A DNA stretch of 64,000 nt from Pogostemon cablin (GCA_023678885.1 CM042975.1:26515405-26579404), one strand, 5' to 3'. Counted from the first letter of the stretch, positions 44,395-57,094 are shown. The notes: generated by a model from the sequence alone, not told the origin. Translations and numbers: made by a program.

Positions 44395-46502
44395 AAAATA
44401 ATAAGGACGTGTACTTTATTACTCACAATCTAATCAAAGTCAATTATATCATACACTTTATTACTCTTAACTCATTTAAGGCTACAACTTGTGTGTCCTA
44501 GGGGGCACCGTGCACCCAAATATCCTTTAGTATTAAACGATATACCCTTTAGTATAAGGACGTGTACTTTATTTCCTGAAAAAAATAATCATACTCTTTA
44601 GAACAAAATGCTGTAGTGTATACTATTTAGAATAAAATGTTTTACCCTTACAACTTTATGCACCCGAAGACACAAGAGAAACTCTTTATTTAATTATCCA
44701 AAATACTCCTTTTTTTATATCATTATAATAAAGAAAATACTTCCATGTATTTTTGGGATAATATGAATTATTTATGTCATCTTTTTCAAAATTTACATGC
44801 ACTTCAAACAAACCTACCATTAGCTTTATAAAATAATAATAATAATAATTAAAAAAAATAGTGAATCCGGCAACAAGTGAAACTTAGCTGGTCAGTTCAA
44901 TGATAATTATATACATTAACAGTCGTTACAACTTACAAAAGAGACAATTTATTATTGTTGAGAATGAAAAAGAAAAAAAATATGGATAGGTGATAAATGG
45001 AAAAAGTTGCAGGGTTGACAAATTAGACTCCTGCATTACCAAAAAAAAATAAAAATTCATACAATATTTGGAGTGGCCTACGGTTCAGTGCCAATGTATA
45101 CATATATGAATATATATATCATTACAAGAAAATTGCAAAATTAGTCACACCCGTCATAGTCTTGTCCGGGTTTGGTCCTAATAATTTTAACTTCAGTCCC
45201 AAATATTTTTTTTTCCAGTAATAATAGTCCCGTTCAATTTTTTTTATTTTTTCAATTTTAACCCCAGGCCGTTTTAATTTAACGAAATGGCTCACGTGAC
45301 CGTTAGGATGAATAGAAATATGTTATCTATTCAGCCCCCAAGCGACCCCAACCTCTTAAAATTTCCAATTCTATTATTGTCAAATCAACCATTCTTACCG
45401 TTTTAGATCCATGTTTAAGTATCAGTTTTAGATCCTTGTATAAGTATCAACCCTCTCATTTACCAAGTATCGCCCTGTCACCCCTCAAATTATTAATTTA
45501 ATGTTTCTTTATTGCTTTAAGGAATCAAACTCAAAATGAAATATAAAATTGAATTGGTTTCAATTCAATTGATTCTCATTTTAGGTTAATTGTTGTAATG
45601 AAGGGGTGTCGGATCAATTTCGATCATGTATCAAAACCACAAACACTTGTATAATCAGCGCAATGTTGTGCAAATTACCTAACTACATGATACAAAGCAA
45701 ACATCACCCCTAATTTTTTGATGACAAATTTTTGTAATAACTAGATGCAATCAATTTGAGAGTTCAAGTTTTTTTGAAAAATGATGAAACCGTGGATTTG
45801 GGGTAAGGTTTTGATGCAAGACAAATTGGGAAATTCTCAGGCTATTCAATCCACAGCTCATATACGAGGGATGCCACCGGCTTCGAGCTTTTCTGATAAA
45901 TTCTTCGATTTAACTATCTTTTGCATCAGAATATGTTTTTAGTCATAAATGTACATTCTTTAACGAAGATTCATGTCATGAAATTATAACTAGTGATTCC
46001 ACTAAATCTGTACCAATGATCTCCATGCACATAACATCTATACGACTTAAATCCAACTTGCACATACATGTTCATCACCCGACAGTCGCATGAAAGAAGA
46101 GAATGTAAAACACTGTTACCACCATTGCAAGACATCCACGTGGCGTCTTTTATAATCTATCATCCTCTATCTATTTCATTCTGATCCGTACTAGTCATCT
46201 TTTAAAATTTTCTTAATGCCGATAGATTCTATTTTGGTAATAATTAAAGAGAAATCCCCCCAACTTGCCTTGCATGGAATGTAGCATATCTAATTTGCCC
46301 TATCACTTGTAATGCATTTAATTTGACCACAAAATACATGTAATGCCATGAATACCCTTAAGGGGTGGCCCACCCTTTAACATTAGGAATGAGATGACAA
46401 GTACACATGGAGGACACACCTCATGTGTTAGAAATTGGCTGAACTTTCATGACATTAAATACTAATAAAATAAATTTTGGGAAAATTATATCTCCCGATA
46501 TC
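44395..46502. other. Intergenic DNA
   Basis: A dispersed repeat at 44473-44695; a transposon-end-like CATTACAAGAAAATTGC at 45121; otherwise no gene or clear element recognised. 45.6-46.4 kb is less AT-rich but has no long frame. Confidence 0.4.
44473..44695. repeat. Dispersed repeat, copy 2 (possible MITE)
   Basis: Second copy of the 32378-32570 repeat; ends GTGTGTCCTAGGGGGCACC and GCACCCGAAGACACAAG are loosely inverted. Confidence 0.6.
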
Positions 46503-48250
46503 ACTTAATAAGCGGACGCAAATTTTAAAAAAAAATAATTTAAGCGGATACCACAATTTAAAATGTAGTCACCTGATATTTTTTTAAAATTAATAAAATT
46601 TTTATCAAATAAATTAGGTTAAATAATAACTTTGTTAATAAAATTATAAGCGGACGCAACTATCAGAGGACGCAAATTAAGAAAAAAAATTCTCAACGGA
46701 CACTACAATTAAAATGTAACCACATGATATCATTTTAAAAGTAATGAAATTATTTTTAAATAAATTAAGTTAAATACTAACTAAATTAAAAAAATATATA
46801 AGCGGACACAAATTAAGAAAAAAATCTCAGCGGACACAACAATTTAAAATGTAATCACCTGATATCATTTTAAAGTAATGAAATTGTTTTCAAATAAATT
46901 AAGTTAAAAGCGGACACAACTACCATTGGATTTATTTAAATACTACTAACTTTAAATAAATTAAGTTAACACATGCATGTACACATGCACTAACTTTAAT
47001 TTAATACATGCATTAATTAAGTTAACACACATGCATTATTTTTTGTTGACACATACACATTTAACTCATTTAAGCGGACACAACTACCACTGGACATGAC
47101 TTCATTTAATTCTTGTCTCATTTAACTAAGTAAAATTTAATTCTTCTTCTAACCCACTGTAAATTTGTCACATTTAAACTCTCTCACCTATCCTCACCAA
47201 CCCAATAACTACACCACCAACAAACAACAAACTGGACATAGTGGTTTCAAACTTCATTGCTCTTGAAAATCTTTCAAAAATTATTTGAGCATAAGCTTAA
47301 CGATCAGTCCCCTATTTACCCATTATCTTTGTCGACAGTTCCATAGTTAGAGCAAAAGGTAAGGTACTCACACTGTTTGCATTGTATTTTATTAAGTAGT
47401 TTTACTGTTCTTTCAATCTTGCTGTTAATTTATTTGTGGGTTATAATGTTTGGGTTTTAGGGTTTTGTACAGTTTAGGGTTTAATATGCATGTCCGCCGA
47501 TGAATGGGGATTTAAAAATGCATGTCCGCCAATATAATCGTTTTAAATATGCTTGTTTGCCTATAATAAGACCTCATATCCGACAAGTATTTTCCTTATA
47601 TATCTATGTCCACCAATGAAATAGCTAAAAATTGCATGTCTGATGATTAAATGGTAATGTATATACATGTCCGCTAAGTAAATAGTTATATATATATCCA
47701 TGTCCTCCTATTTAATTGCCTAAATATGCACATCCGCCGAAGAAAATGGTCAATTATGCATGTAATATGCATGTCCGATGAAGGAAATGATCAATTATGC
47801 ATGAATACCACTAAATATAGCCACTCTAGGCTTGTCCAGATTATGCATGGTCAATTATGCTTGTCCGCCCATTATTGGAGCCTTATTGAGCATGTCCGTC
47901 CATATGTTGAGCATGATTGAGCATGTCCGCTCAATTTTTGAGCCTAATTGAGCATGTTCGCCGATTTTTCTAGTATATTTTAGCATGTCCGTCGATTTTA
48001 ATAGCATAATTATTTATGTTTGGTATTTTTGAGCATAAATTAGCCTGTCCATCGATTTTTTCAGCCTAATTGAGCATGTCCTCCGATTATTTGACCCTAA
48101 TTGAGCATATTCGCCGATTTTTCTAGTATATTTGAGCAAGTGCGCCGATTTTTTAGCCTAATTGTTCATGTCCGCCGATTATTTGACCCTAATTGAGCAT
48201 GTCCACTGATTTTTCTAGTGTATTTGAGCATGTCCGCCGATTTTTATAGC
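46503..48250. repeat. Opposed arrays of an AGCGGACA motif, probably subterminal repeats of a DNA transposon
   Basis: Left block 46503-47095: about nine copies of AAGCGGACACAA or close variants, embedded in partly repeated units (each followed by AATTTAAAATGTA.TCACCTGATATCA). Right block 47485-48250: about 20 copies of the inverse, GCATGTCCGCCGATTTT, 30-50 bp apart. The 390-bp gap has a CA-rich, exon-like stretch and a good splice donor (AAAAGGTAAGG, about 47355). Dense short motifs of opposite orientation are typical of CACTA-type ends; no transposase is visible. Confidence 0.6.
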
Positions 48251-48252
48251 AT

Positions 48253-48640
48253 ATATTACAAGAAAAATGTGAAATTTCAACAGAAAAATTCCAACGAAAA
48301 GCAAATCCATTGAAAATTTTAGAGTTCCGACGAATATTCCAATGAACCTTTAAACTATTGGATAATTCCAATATAAGTTTCCATGAAAATTTAAACCGTT
48401 GAAAATTTCCAATGCTAATTCCAATAGACTAATAAACTATTGGAAATTTACAAAGAAAATTCCTATAAAAGCTAAATTTGTTGGAAAGTTCCAACAAAAA
48501 TTCCCATATAAATTTTAACCGTTGAAAAATTCAATACTAATTCCAATAGCTTAATAAACCATTGAAAATTTCCAATAGAAATTTCAATTAAACTTAAGCC
48601 GCTGGAAAATTTCAATGAAAATTACATAAAAAAAAGAGAC
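48253..48640 (+). mobile_element. Fragment of a CACTA-like element end
   Basis: Begins TATTACAAGAAAAATG, a decayed version of the CACTACAAGAAA terminus, followed by more than ten TTCCAA.GAAAATT-type subterminal repeats. The other end is missing. Confidence 0.65.
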
Positions 48641-48781
48641 TTTAATAAATTAAATATCAATTTATAACATAAATTAAATATCAATTTATAACATAAAATG
48701 TATCAAATCATCCCTTATTATCACACGAATCAAGACTCAAAACAAGTGTATTTACACACTTATCAAACCCCCAAACTTACA

Positions 48782-48803
48782 CGTTACTCGTCCCGAGGCA
48801 ACG
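48782..48803 (-). other. Decayed stem-loop next to polypurine tract, element H
   Basis: In element sense CGTTGCCTCG-GGA-CGAGTAACG, the counterpart of the perfect hairpins in elements A and B, with one loop base missing and one stem bulge. Confidence 0.55.
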
Positions 48804-50363
48804 CAATCAAACCAAGAGTAAATGTAAATTCCACAAGTCCATCTAGTCAAATACAAATCATACCTACAAATGCAATTCTATCAACTAAAAACAAGTATCA
48901 CTCGCATCATGTATTTCATTCATGCAAAACATCACTCAATTATACAATTCGGAGTACTCAGTCATCTAGCTCAAGGGATAAGTGTTTAGTCTCGCTCTCA
49001 AGTGTAGAAAATATACACTTACACAGGTTAGTATATACGCTCATATTCAATTAATATTCCTGCATAAGCATAAGCTTGGTAAAGGTCTCAAAAATCAACT
49101 TATAATCACTTCGTTACTAGGATCATGATGGACTTACTTTTGGGTTGTATATGTTGGCTCTTTGGTGAAGGTAGGAAAATTTAGATTTAAGTGACTAATT
49201 CACTAGTAGAGAATTATCTTGGAGTTTTGCTTTTCATCAAATAGCTTCATCTTTTCCACCTTATTCTCATGATCTTCACAATTTAACTTTCCTTCTTTTC
49301 CTTAGCATCGACAACAATTTTTTCTTCAGAGTACAAGGGCACCGATTTCGAGCACTACCCTTCTAAGTAGTCAGGGTATCGGTTTCAGGCGCTACCCCTA
49401 ATAAAATTTAACCACTCGTCACTTCGCTTCATATTACTTAACTAAAATTCTATTCCTTTTTCAAATTCAAGCTAGCATATATTCACCTCAACTCTCTACT
49501 AATGAATAGGGTTTTCAACAAGGCTCAAGTAAAGGATAAATAAAGGTTTTTTAATCACAGCTTGCCAAAGAAAAAACTTTTAAAGGCTGAACAGGGCTTC
49601 CAATGATTCTTTCAATATAAGGGCAGATAAAATTTAAGCTAAGTAACACAAATAAACAATAATGGCCTAAGATTATGTCCTAATACCTAATCAATCATAA
49701 GTCTCACACAAGACTCCAAGCCAAGTTCTAGAATACGGTCATATAAATGATTCTCACAAGAATAAACTATCATGCATTGATTTAGCATGATTTCATAATA
49801 CTCAAATTCTCACATGGGTAAAAAGAATCCTAAGAACTCCTCATAGCATATAATCAAGATCAATCTCACAATAACTACCATATACTTAACAAGTAACACA
49901 TGCTTCTCATTAACAAAATTAACACATGCAAAGTATGAATGCAACATTCTTAGAAAAGAGCCCAACATATCAATTCAATTCTAATATCACCAACCAATCC
50001 ATCCTCACATAGAAAATATCACAATCAATCCAATCTCAATCAGAATACCAATACATACATACCACTCACACCACAAATACCCATCCTGTAAAGATAAAAG
50101 AGAAGGGGGATGAGATGAAATAGACAAAGATAAAAAACCTGATGCACTTTACTCCTTCGGAGCATCATTATCCTCTTCATCATCACCATCACTTATCTCC
50201 ATGCGCCAACGATCAAGCTCCCTATGGAGATGACTCGCTCATCGACATGTATCTTCCCTAATCTCCTATCCATCTCCACATAGTTAGCCTGCAGTGTATT
50301 GTATCTCGCATCGAGCGCGGCATAATTAGTTAAAAGCAAGACCAACTGACGGTTCGTCTCTTA

Positions 50364-51512
50364 CTAATTATTGTTCAGAGTAGCAAGATGCTCATTCATC
50401 ACCCGGAACTTATCCCTAAAGTACTCATCCGGACCGCCACAATACTGCTGCTGTGGCACTGCTGGAATAGGTGGTGGTGGCATCTCATGCTGCTGCGAAA
50501 CATCCATCTCTGGATAAACCTGATCTGCTCCATGCTGCTGCAGACGCGGCTGATGCTGTAGCTGCTGCTTCGGATTATGGAACCCTTCGTCGACAATCCT
50601 CCGTAGCTCCTTGTACATCCCTACAGCATATATCTCAGCCATAGTTCTCCAATCCTTTCTCCTCAAACAAGTGATAGATAAAGCCTGGTGCACTAATGTG
50701 TTCATCAACATGTTATCTTCACTCCGTATAGTAGTGAACACTCTCACATCGTATGGGAACATAAAAGAAAAGGGCTTAGAACCCCTCGTGTACAGCCAAT
50801 CTCCATTATGATGGTTAGCAAATCCAGCTTTCACACATGCAGCCATAACTAAATCCGGATCCTCCAAATTAGGTGTAATGCCAGTAAAGTCCATGTTGTA
50901 TGACTCAGCCACCGGTGTCAGCAATCCTCTGATATTCACTCTTTGAAACGTCAAAGTCCGGAATTTGTAAAGCTGCTGAATCAAGTATGACCCCACATTA
51001 AACCATACTTCGTTCATCATGCACCAAAGAATGTACAGCTCTCCTCTAGACATGTAACTCCCTTCGGATCAAGCAAACAGGGTATTGCTCAACACTCTAT
51101 CCATATATCGAAGCACAGAATTCCTAATCAACGAAGCACGGACATCATTAGTCTTAAAATCCATGTCCTCTCCAGAAATAACTCTCCAAAAGTTACTTGC
51201 ATTGAAATAACCATTCTCATTCCTGGAGATCTCCCACGGAGTCTCAAAAAGCACGTTGAAGTCCTCAACTTTTCATTTTCTCATCTCTCCTCCAAGCTGA
51301 AAAAAACACTCATACGGAAGGGCACTTGCACCATTTTTAATGGTAATCGAACAAAGCACCTCTGCAATTACATGAAAATACGTAGGCTTCTTAAGCTCAA
51401 TAAAATGCCGGATACCTACTTGATCGAACATCCACATAATATCCTCTCGGATATTCATTGTCAACATAGCTCCATCATCTGGGTACCTAGTCCGAGCAAT
51501 CTTATCAGACAT
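50364..51512 (-). pseudogene. ATHILA ORF1-like protein with two nonsense codons
   Basis: Three open stretches (51512-51273, 51254-51069, 51053-50364) are in one frame, separated only by single stops at about 51273 and 51066. Wording such as RNSVLRYMDRVLSNTLFA, SRGELYILWCMMNE and AYLI-like helices resembles the ATHILA ORF-1 family, a plant retroelement protein of unknown, sometimes called envelope-like, role. The last 80 residues are Gln/Pro-rich (QQQLQHQPRLQQH, PPPPIPAVPQQQ) with a short coiled end. No membrane span is evident. The start probably lies upstream of 51512, near 51600, but cannot be fixed. Confidence 0.7.
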
Positions 51513-51954
51513 ATCACCCCAACGCTCTTAGGCAGTCTCTCCTTCAGTCTTAACTTCTTTGTTACGTCGTCTTCCCAAGACAGCCTATCTTGCCTCTTCT
51601 TGGAGTGAACCTCATTTTCCTTTCCTTATCCTGAAAAGCAATACTTTAATACCAAATGAATACAAGAAAAGCAAACTACACTAAGTTCAAAACCAACTAT
51701 ACATGAAACTCTACTCAAGACTTCAAGTTTGAAAAGTATAATCAATTCCAAACAAGCATGCTCTGATCGTCACTATTTTTACCTAGATTTTAGTATCTTT
51801 TTGTATGTCTTTTCATATTATTTTATCCGTATTTTATGTATTATTTGGTTGTGTTATGTGTTTTTATGAAAGTGTGTGAGAATGAGCTTAAACGTATGAA
51901 TAACAAGTAAAAATGAAGCCAAAAGCGAGATGAAATTGAAGATCCAAGATAGAG

Positions 51955-52225
51955 CACAGAAACTCGGTCGAATTTCTGGAAATTCGATTGAATTTCTCTT
52001 ACAGTATGAGTTGGAAAATTTTGCATAAAAACTCGGTCGAGTTTCTCTTACAGAAAAATTCAAAAACAGGGCAGCATGAAAACTCGACAGAATTCCCTAA
52101 AATTCGGTCAAATTTTTGAACATTTTGGCTGATGAAAGCGCGCTCCAGCTTGAAGAAATGTGGTTTGCATGGAAACTCGACCGAGTTTCCAAAAACTCAA
52201 TCAAATTTTTGGACAAAAACTCAGC
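51955..52225. repeat. CTCG-R-YCGAG dyad array in U3 of LTR C
   Basis: About nine copies or half-copies of AAACTCGGTCGAGTTTC and AATTCGGTCGAATTTC with intervening inverted halves, for example AAACTCGACCGAGTTTCC at 52170-52190. It lies at the same place, upstream of TATA, as the CACG/CGTG arrays of A and B. Confidence 0.8.
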
Positions 52226-52258
52226 TGTCAAAATACGATTTTCATGATTTCCAATGGG

Positions 52259-52266
52259 TATAAATA
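52259..52266 (+). promoter_or_regulatory. TATA box of LTR C
   Basis: TATAAATA just downstream of the dyad array, in the same context (GGGTATAAATACCCC) as LTR B. Confidence 0.65.
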
Positions 52267-53450
52267 CCCCCAATTTCAATATTCACACCAGATATTTTAT
52301 GGCTTTCACTGTTTCACACACATCACACACTATTTTATTCAATTCACACCATCATCTTTCTCCATTCATCATCCATCTTCATCTATTCTTCATCCCTTCC
52401 ATTTGGGTGTTAAAGTCCTCAAGAATTCAAGAGCTATAGGTGGAGATCAACAAGAATAGAGGATTCTCTTCAAGAAATTGATAGGGAAGAACTTATTCAT
52501 TTGTATTTCTTTTGGATTTGAGACTATGGATATGTGTAATGAATCATTCATGTGTTTTATTACCATTATCATGTTAGGCTAATCCCTCTAGTGGGATTAG
52601 GGACATGAAGAGCATATTAAATTTATATTATCATGTAGATTAAATTGGTTTTTGACTTAATTGACGTTTGTTTTCTATTCATGGGTTTTAATTGTTTGAT
52701 GTTGTGATGGCATGGTTTGTTATTCATGAATGATTATTGGTTTAATGGATTGTTGATCAATTGATTGATTTATGATAATTAAATGCTATCATGATGTTCA
52801 TGTGTATATTGCTTGGAATGAGACGGAAATGACGCTCTTGAGTATTAGAAAGGCATGAATAGACATCGTGTTTAGGTTTGACCGAGAGAATATTTGAATT
52901 CGATGAGGGAAACCACTCCATTCGTTAGCTCTAGTACACAAAAAGGGAGAGTTAATTCTAATTAGTACATTCTAAGGGAGAATTGGGAGCTAATTAGTAC
53001 CTAGATGGAAGAGGTTAATGTTGGGCTTTGATCTTAAGTGCTTTTAGGAGTCTTTAGTGGATCAACAGCCTTTGTAACCCGAAAGGGAGCTTAGGATATA
53101 ATTGTGATCACCCTTAATCTACCTAAATTTAGTTGAATTCCCTTTGCATGATAATATGAATTGAGTGTGCTTGGATGTTTCTAATCCCATGTTTTTCCAT
53201 ACTTGAACTTTAGCACCTATTCTCTTTTCTCGTTAATCATATTTACTTGCTATTTGCTTTAGTTGTTAATTTCAAATCATTCTCAAAACCCCCTATCATC
53301 CTTACAAAAGTGACATAAACATGAGTTCACGTATTTTATTAATCCAAACTTAACTCCTTTGTGGTTCGATAATTTTATTTCTTGGGATATACTTCTACGA
53401 CGATCGAGTATTCTTGCTCTTGAGTATTAAAAAAATATTCAAACAAGAAA

Positions 53451-53469
53451 TTGACATCGTTGCCGGGAA
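53451..53469 (+). other. Decayed primer binding site of element C
   Basis: TTGACATCGTTGCCGGGAAG lies 5 bp after the LTR; it matches the Athila/Tat site (TGGCGCCGTTGCCGGGGA) except for several substitutions. Confidence 0.7.
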
Positions 53470-53590
53470 GTTTAACGGATTAGTAGAATATTGTGTTATT
53501 GTTTTAGTTGTTCTTGATAAGGATACTTCTTATTTTGTTTTTATTTACTACTTTTGTTTGTGGTCGCACTCTTTGAATTTTCGTTGGTGT

Positions 53591-55805
53591 TTTATGATCA
53601 CAAGATCAAAGGAAAATCAATCGATCATTCCTTTGAATTTGGAGATAGAAAAGACTACACGACAAAGGAAATGAGAGAGACGTAAAGATAGAAAAGAAAA
53701 AATGGAGAATCAACGTGGAGATAATGTTAATCATGACCACCCTAAGATCCATTATAAGATCAACGGGGGGTACAAGGAGTGTAAGAGGATCAAGCGGAGA
53801 TGTTTAGGATCTTCATTGCTCAAAACCAAGATTATATGTAATTGCTTGTCAATCAAGAAACTCAAAGGATACTCCAACAACAAGAGTTGTAAAGACCTAG
53901 AGCAATTCGGGATTACTTCCAACCGAGAGCCATGCATAATATGGTTCCTCTGGTTCAAGCTAACAATTTTAAAATTAATACCAGATTGATCAACATGGTC
54001 AAAGTAAATCAGTTTGGGGGAGGTCCTCTCGAAGACCCAAACACTCATCTAACTACTTTCTTGGAGGTTGCAAATACCGTAAAGATGAATGGAGTGTCGG
54101 AAGATGCTATTCGAATGAGATTGTTCTCTTCTTCTTTAAGAGATGAGGCTAAAGCATGGTATACTACAATTCTATTGGGAAGTTGTAATGCATGGGAAGA
54201 TCTTGAGCAAAGGTTCCTAAACAAGTACTTTCCTCCTTCGAAGACTCTCCAAATGAAAAGCCTTATCACTCAATTTAGGCAACTTTCGGATGAGAGTTTT
54301 TATGAAGCATGGGAATGCTACAAAGAGATGCTATGAAAGTGTCCTCAACATGACTTTCATGAGAATCAACAAGTGGCTTTCTTCTATCAAGGGTTGAGTC
54401 AACAAAATCGGATGCATGTAGATGTCTCATCCGAAGGGTCTATATTTGGAGTGGATGCTATGAAAGCTAAGGAAAATTTTAAAGATATTGCAATGAATGC
54501 TTATCAATGGCCTTCCGAAATGCTAGGTTATGCATTCGGAAAGGTGGCTCACGTGGAAAGTGTTAATAAAGTGAAGAGTGATATGTTTTAAAGTGAAGGA
54601 ATGAAATAATTTAATGAGGGCATCCACGCTTTAACAAAGCAATTGAATTTAATCACTCAAGGAGTGAGTCAAGGGGGAAGTACAAGTGCCAATTTAAATG
54701 ATGAGAGCAATGTTATGCAAGGTGTAGAGGATGTTACCTATTTAGATAGGAGAAATTACCAAGGAAATTTCTAACATCAAGGGAATTTTCAAGGTAATTA
54801 TCCCTCTAACTAAGGTAATTTTCAAGGAGGATATCAAGGGCAAGCTCGGGGGAATAATTTTAATCAATCTAGTGGAGGAAACTATCAAGCTACGAGGAAG
54901 CATGAAAATCTTTCAAACTCTAATACTCAAGCCGCCGTGGCACTTCCCCAAAGAATGGATCCGAGTGCTAAGCCGCCCAATGGTGAAGGTAAATCACCAT
55001 TGGAAGAGACATTGCTAGCATTCATGAAAGATACAAGGGCTTATATGGAAAAGAGAGAGATGCCAAGCTTGAATCTCAAATGGAAAAGAGGGATGCAAAG
55101 CTTGAGGCTAGAATGGAGGAAAATAAAAGGAAATCCGACAATAGGATGAGAGCTTTTGAGTATCAAATGGGGCAAATTGCTTTGTCAGTTGGATCTCAAC
55201 ACCAACAAGGAAAGTTCTCATCTACCACGGTAACTAATATCACTCTTAGAAGTGGAAAAGAGTATGAGGAACCTCCTATGCCTAAAGAGGATAGTGTTGT
55301 TATTGAAAGGGAAGTGGAAAGAACGGTTGAAGAAGGGTTGGTGCAAGAGGAGATTGAAGTGGAGGAAGTATGCAAGAAAAAAGAAGTTTTTGATCAAAAG
55401 AAAGATGAAGAGCAGGTAGAGAGAATTCCAAAGTGGAAAAAGGCAAAGGAGTTAAAAGAAAAGGAAGTTGAAGTTGAAAGAGATAGTTGGGGGATACCCA
55501 AGACTCAAGTACCGGTTCCTTTTTCTCAAAGGTTCTTGAAGAAAGGTTTAGATGAGAGGATCAAAAAGTTTCTTGAGATCTTCAAGAAGATTCAAATCAA
55601 TATCCCTTTCGCCGATGCTTTGGAGCAAATGCCTCATTATGCTCGTTTATTGAAGGACATCATGGGAAAGAAAAGAAGTCTTGTGGAAAATGAAATGGTT
55701 AATCTAACCGAAGAGTGTAGTGCCATTCTACAATGGAAACTTCTACAAAAATTGAAGGATCCGGGTAGTTTCACTATACCATGTGAAATTGGAAAAACAA
55801 GATGA
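53591..55805 (+). pseudogene. Gag of element C, decayed
   Basis: Same order as in element A: MITRSKENQSIIPLNLEIEK, MENQRGDNVN, the gag core (53932-54336 with FGGGPLEDPNTHL, FLEVANTVKMNGVSEDAIRM, YEAWECYKEML), AFFYQGLSQQNRMHVD, and Q/G-rich repeats. A charged Glu/Lys-rich segment (55080-55805) follows, ending in the conserved FADALEQMPHYARLLKDIMG block that element A lacks. At least six stops or frameshifts. Confidence 0.85.
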
Positions 55806-56173
55806 ACAAGGCTCTTTGTGATCTCGGTGCAAGCGTCAATCTAATGCCTCTTTCCATATTCAAGAAGCTTGGGTTAGGTGAAGTAAAGCCAACTTCCATC
55901 ACTCTTCAATTAGCCGATAGATCTATGACACATTCTAAAGGGGTAATTGAAGATGTGTTGGTTAAGGTGGATAAGTTCGTCTTTCCGGTGGACTTTGTTG
56001 TTCTAGATATGGAGGAAGATGAAAATGTACCATTGATTCTTGGGAGGCCGTTTCTTGCTATTGGGAGAGCTCTTATTGATGTCTACAAGGGAGAGTTGAA
56101 GTTGAGAGTTAATAATGAGGAGGTGGTATTCTCTCTACACAAGGCCATGCAATATCCAATTAATGATGAATAG
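55802..56173 (+). pseudogene. Aspartic protease of element C
   Basis: CDLGASVNLMPLSIFKKLGLG holds the catalytic DLGAS; the second part is VPLILGRPFLAIGRALIDV. The frame is offset by one base from gag (4-bp overlap at 55802-55805), probably a frameshift rather than programmed recoding, since element A is fused in one frame. It ends 216 bp before the CACTA insertion. Confidence 0.85.
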
Positions 56174-56404
56174 TGTAAAAGTGTGGATGTTGTAAAGTGA
56201 AGTGTTGAGGAGAGTTGGCCTTCCATTGCAACCAAGGATCCACTTGAACTTTGCTTGAGCAATTCTCTATCTCTTTCTAATATTTCTAATACTTTTCTTG
56301 ATTTAAATGATGAATTGATTAATTGTTTGCTTGATCTAGGTGATTGTAGTGAAGCTCAAGAAGTGGCAGCTACTATCTCGAAGGGAAATGGCACTACAAG
56401 AAAC

Positions 56405-56750
56405 TGCAAGATTACCGACGGAAAAAATTCGTCGGTAACATATGAAAAATTCATCAGTAAACAATTTATCGACGGATTACCGACGGAAATGGATTTGTCG
56501 CGAAAACCTGCGTCGGTAATTTTTTAGCGACGGAATTTTAAATCCGTCGGTAATTAACGACGGATTTTTTCGTCAGTAAAGGAAAATTTTCGTCGGTAAT
56601 CATTCAATGTCAATTCGTCGGAAGTTATGATATAGTGACATTTTTACCGACGGATTTTTCCGTCGGTAAGTTTACCGACGGAAATAATCCGTCGGTAAAT
56701 TCAAAATTAAAATAAATAATAACTTACCGACGGATTTTCCGTCGGTAAAA
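56405..56750. repeat. CACTA subterminal repeats, left
   Basis: About ten copies of ACCGACGGA or TCCGTCGGTAA, several joined as palindromes (TTACCGACGGA...TCCGTCGGTAA). Confidence 0.9.
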
Positions 56751-57094
56751 TGTAAAAGGAAAAATAAAAATAAATTATTTTTTTTTCAATTTAATAAATC
56801 TTCAATAAAAATCACCTAATATAAATTTTTCACTCTATAACATTGAAATTCAAAAAACTCTACATAATTTTAAATAAGTACAAGAATTTGGTCTACCTAC
56901 TTCAATTCCTATTACATCAATTAAGAACAAATAGAGAAATTACTCCACCTAAATAATTGAATATGATCCCACAAAAATAAAAATTGGTAGCATTTTTGTC
57001 GAATTGACAAATTGGCAATTTAGGACATAGGCTTTGTACATTCCTTTGATGCAACCGTCCAGGCAGTCAGAACCAAGTCGTATGCAAGAGTCTC

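Larger units (their letters stand above)
48641..51763 (-). mobile_element. 3' part of an Athila-like element H
   Basis: In minus sense: an ORF1-like gene (51512-50364), a 1.5-kb non-coding region sharing blocks with elements A and B, a near-palindrome (48782-48803), a purine tract (AAGTTTGGGGGTT, 48766-48778) and the start of an LTR (TGATAAGTGTG, 48765 downward), which is soon truncated. The 5' side is cut by element C at 51764. Confidence 0.75.
51764..53445 (+). repeat. 5' LTR of element C
   Basis: 1,682 bp, TGATCGTCAC...TCAAACA. R/U5 is close to the LTRs of A (for example ATTAGGGACATGAAGAGCATATTA and GATCAACAGCCTTTGTAACC blocks), but U3 is different: instead of CACG/CGTG dyads it has AAACTCGGTCGAATTTC-type repeats. 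Confidence 0.9.

Noticed and set aside
45121..45160. CATTACAAGAAAATTGC as a CACTA-type terminus
   Set aside because: No subterminal repeats follow it and no matching opposite end with a 3-bp duplication was found; sequence alone is too short to call.
46503..48250. CRISPR-like array
   Set aside because: Repeats are short, degenerate, in two orientations and irregularly spaced, in plant DNA; a transposon subterminal array is a far better explanation.
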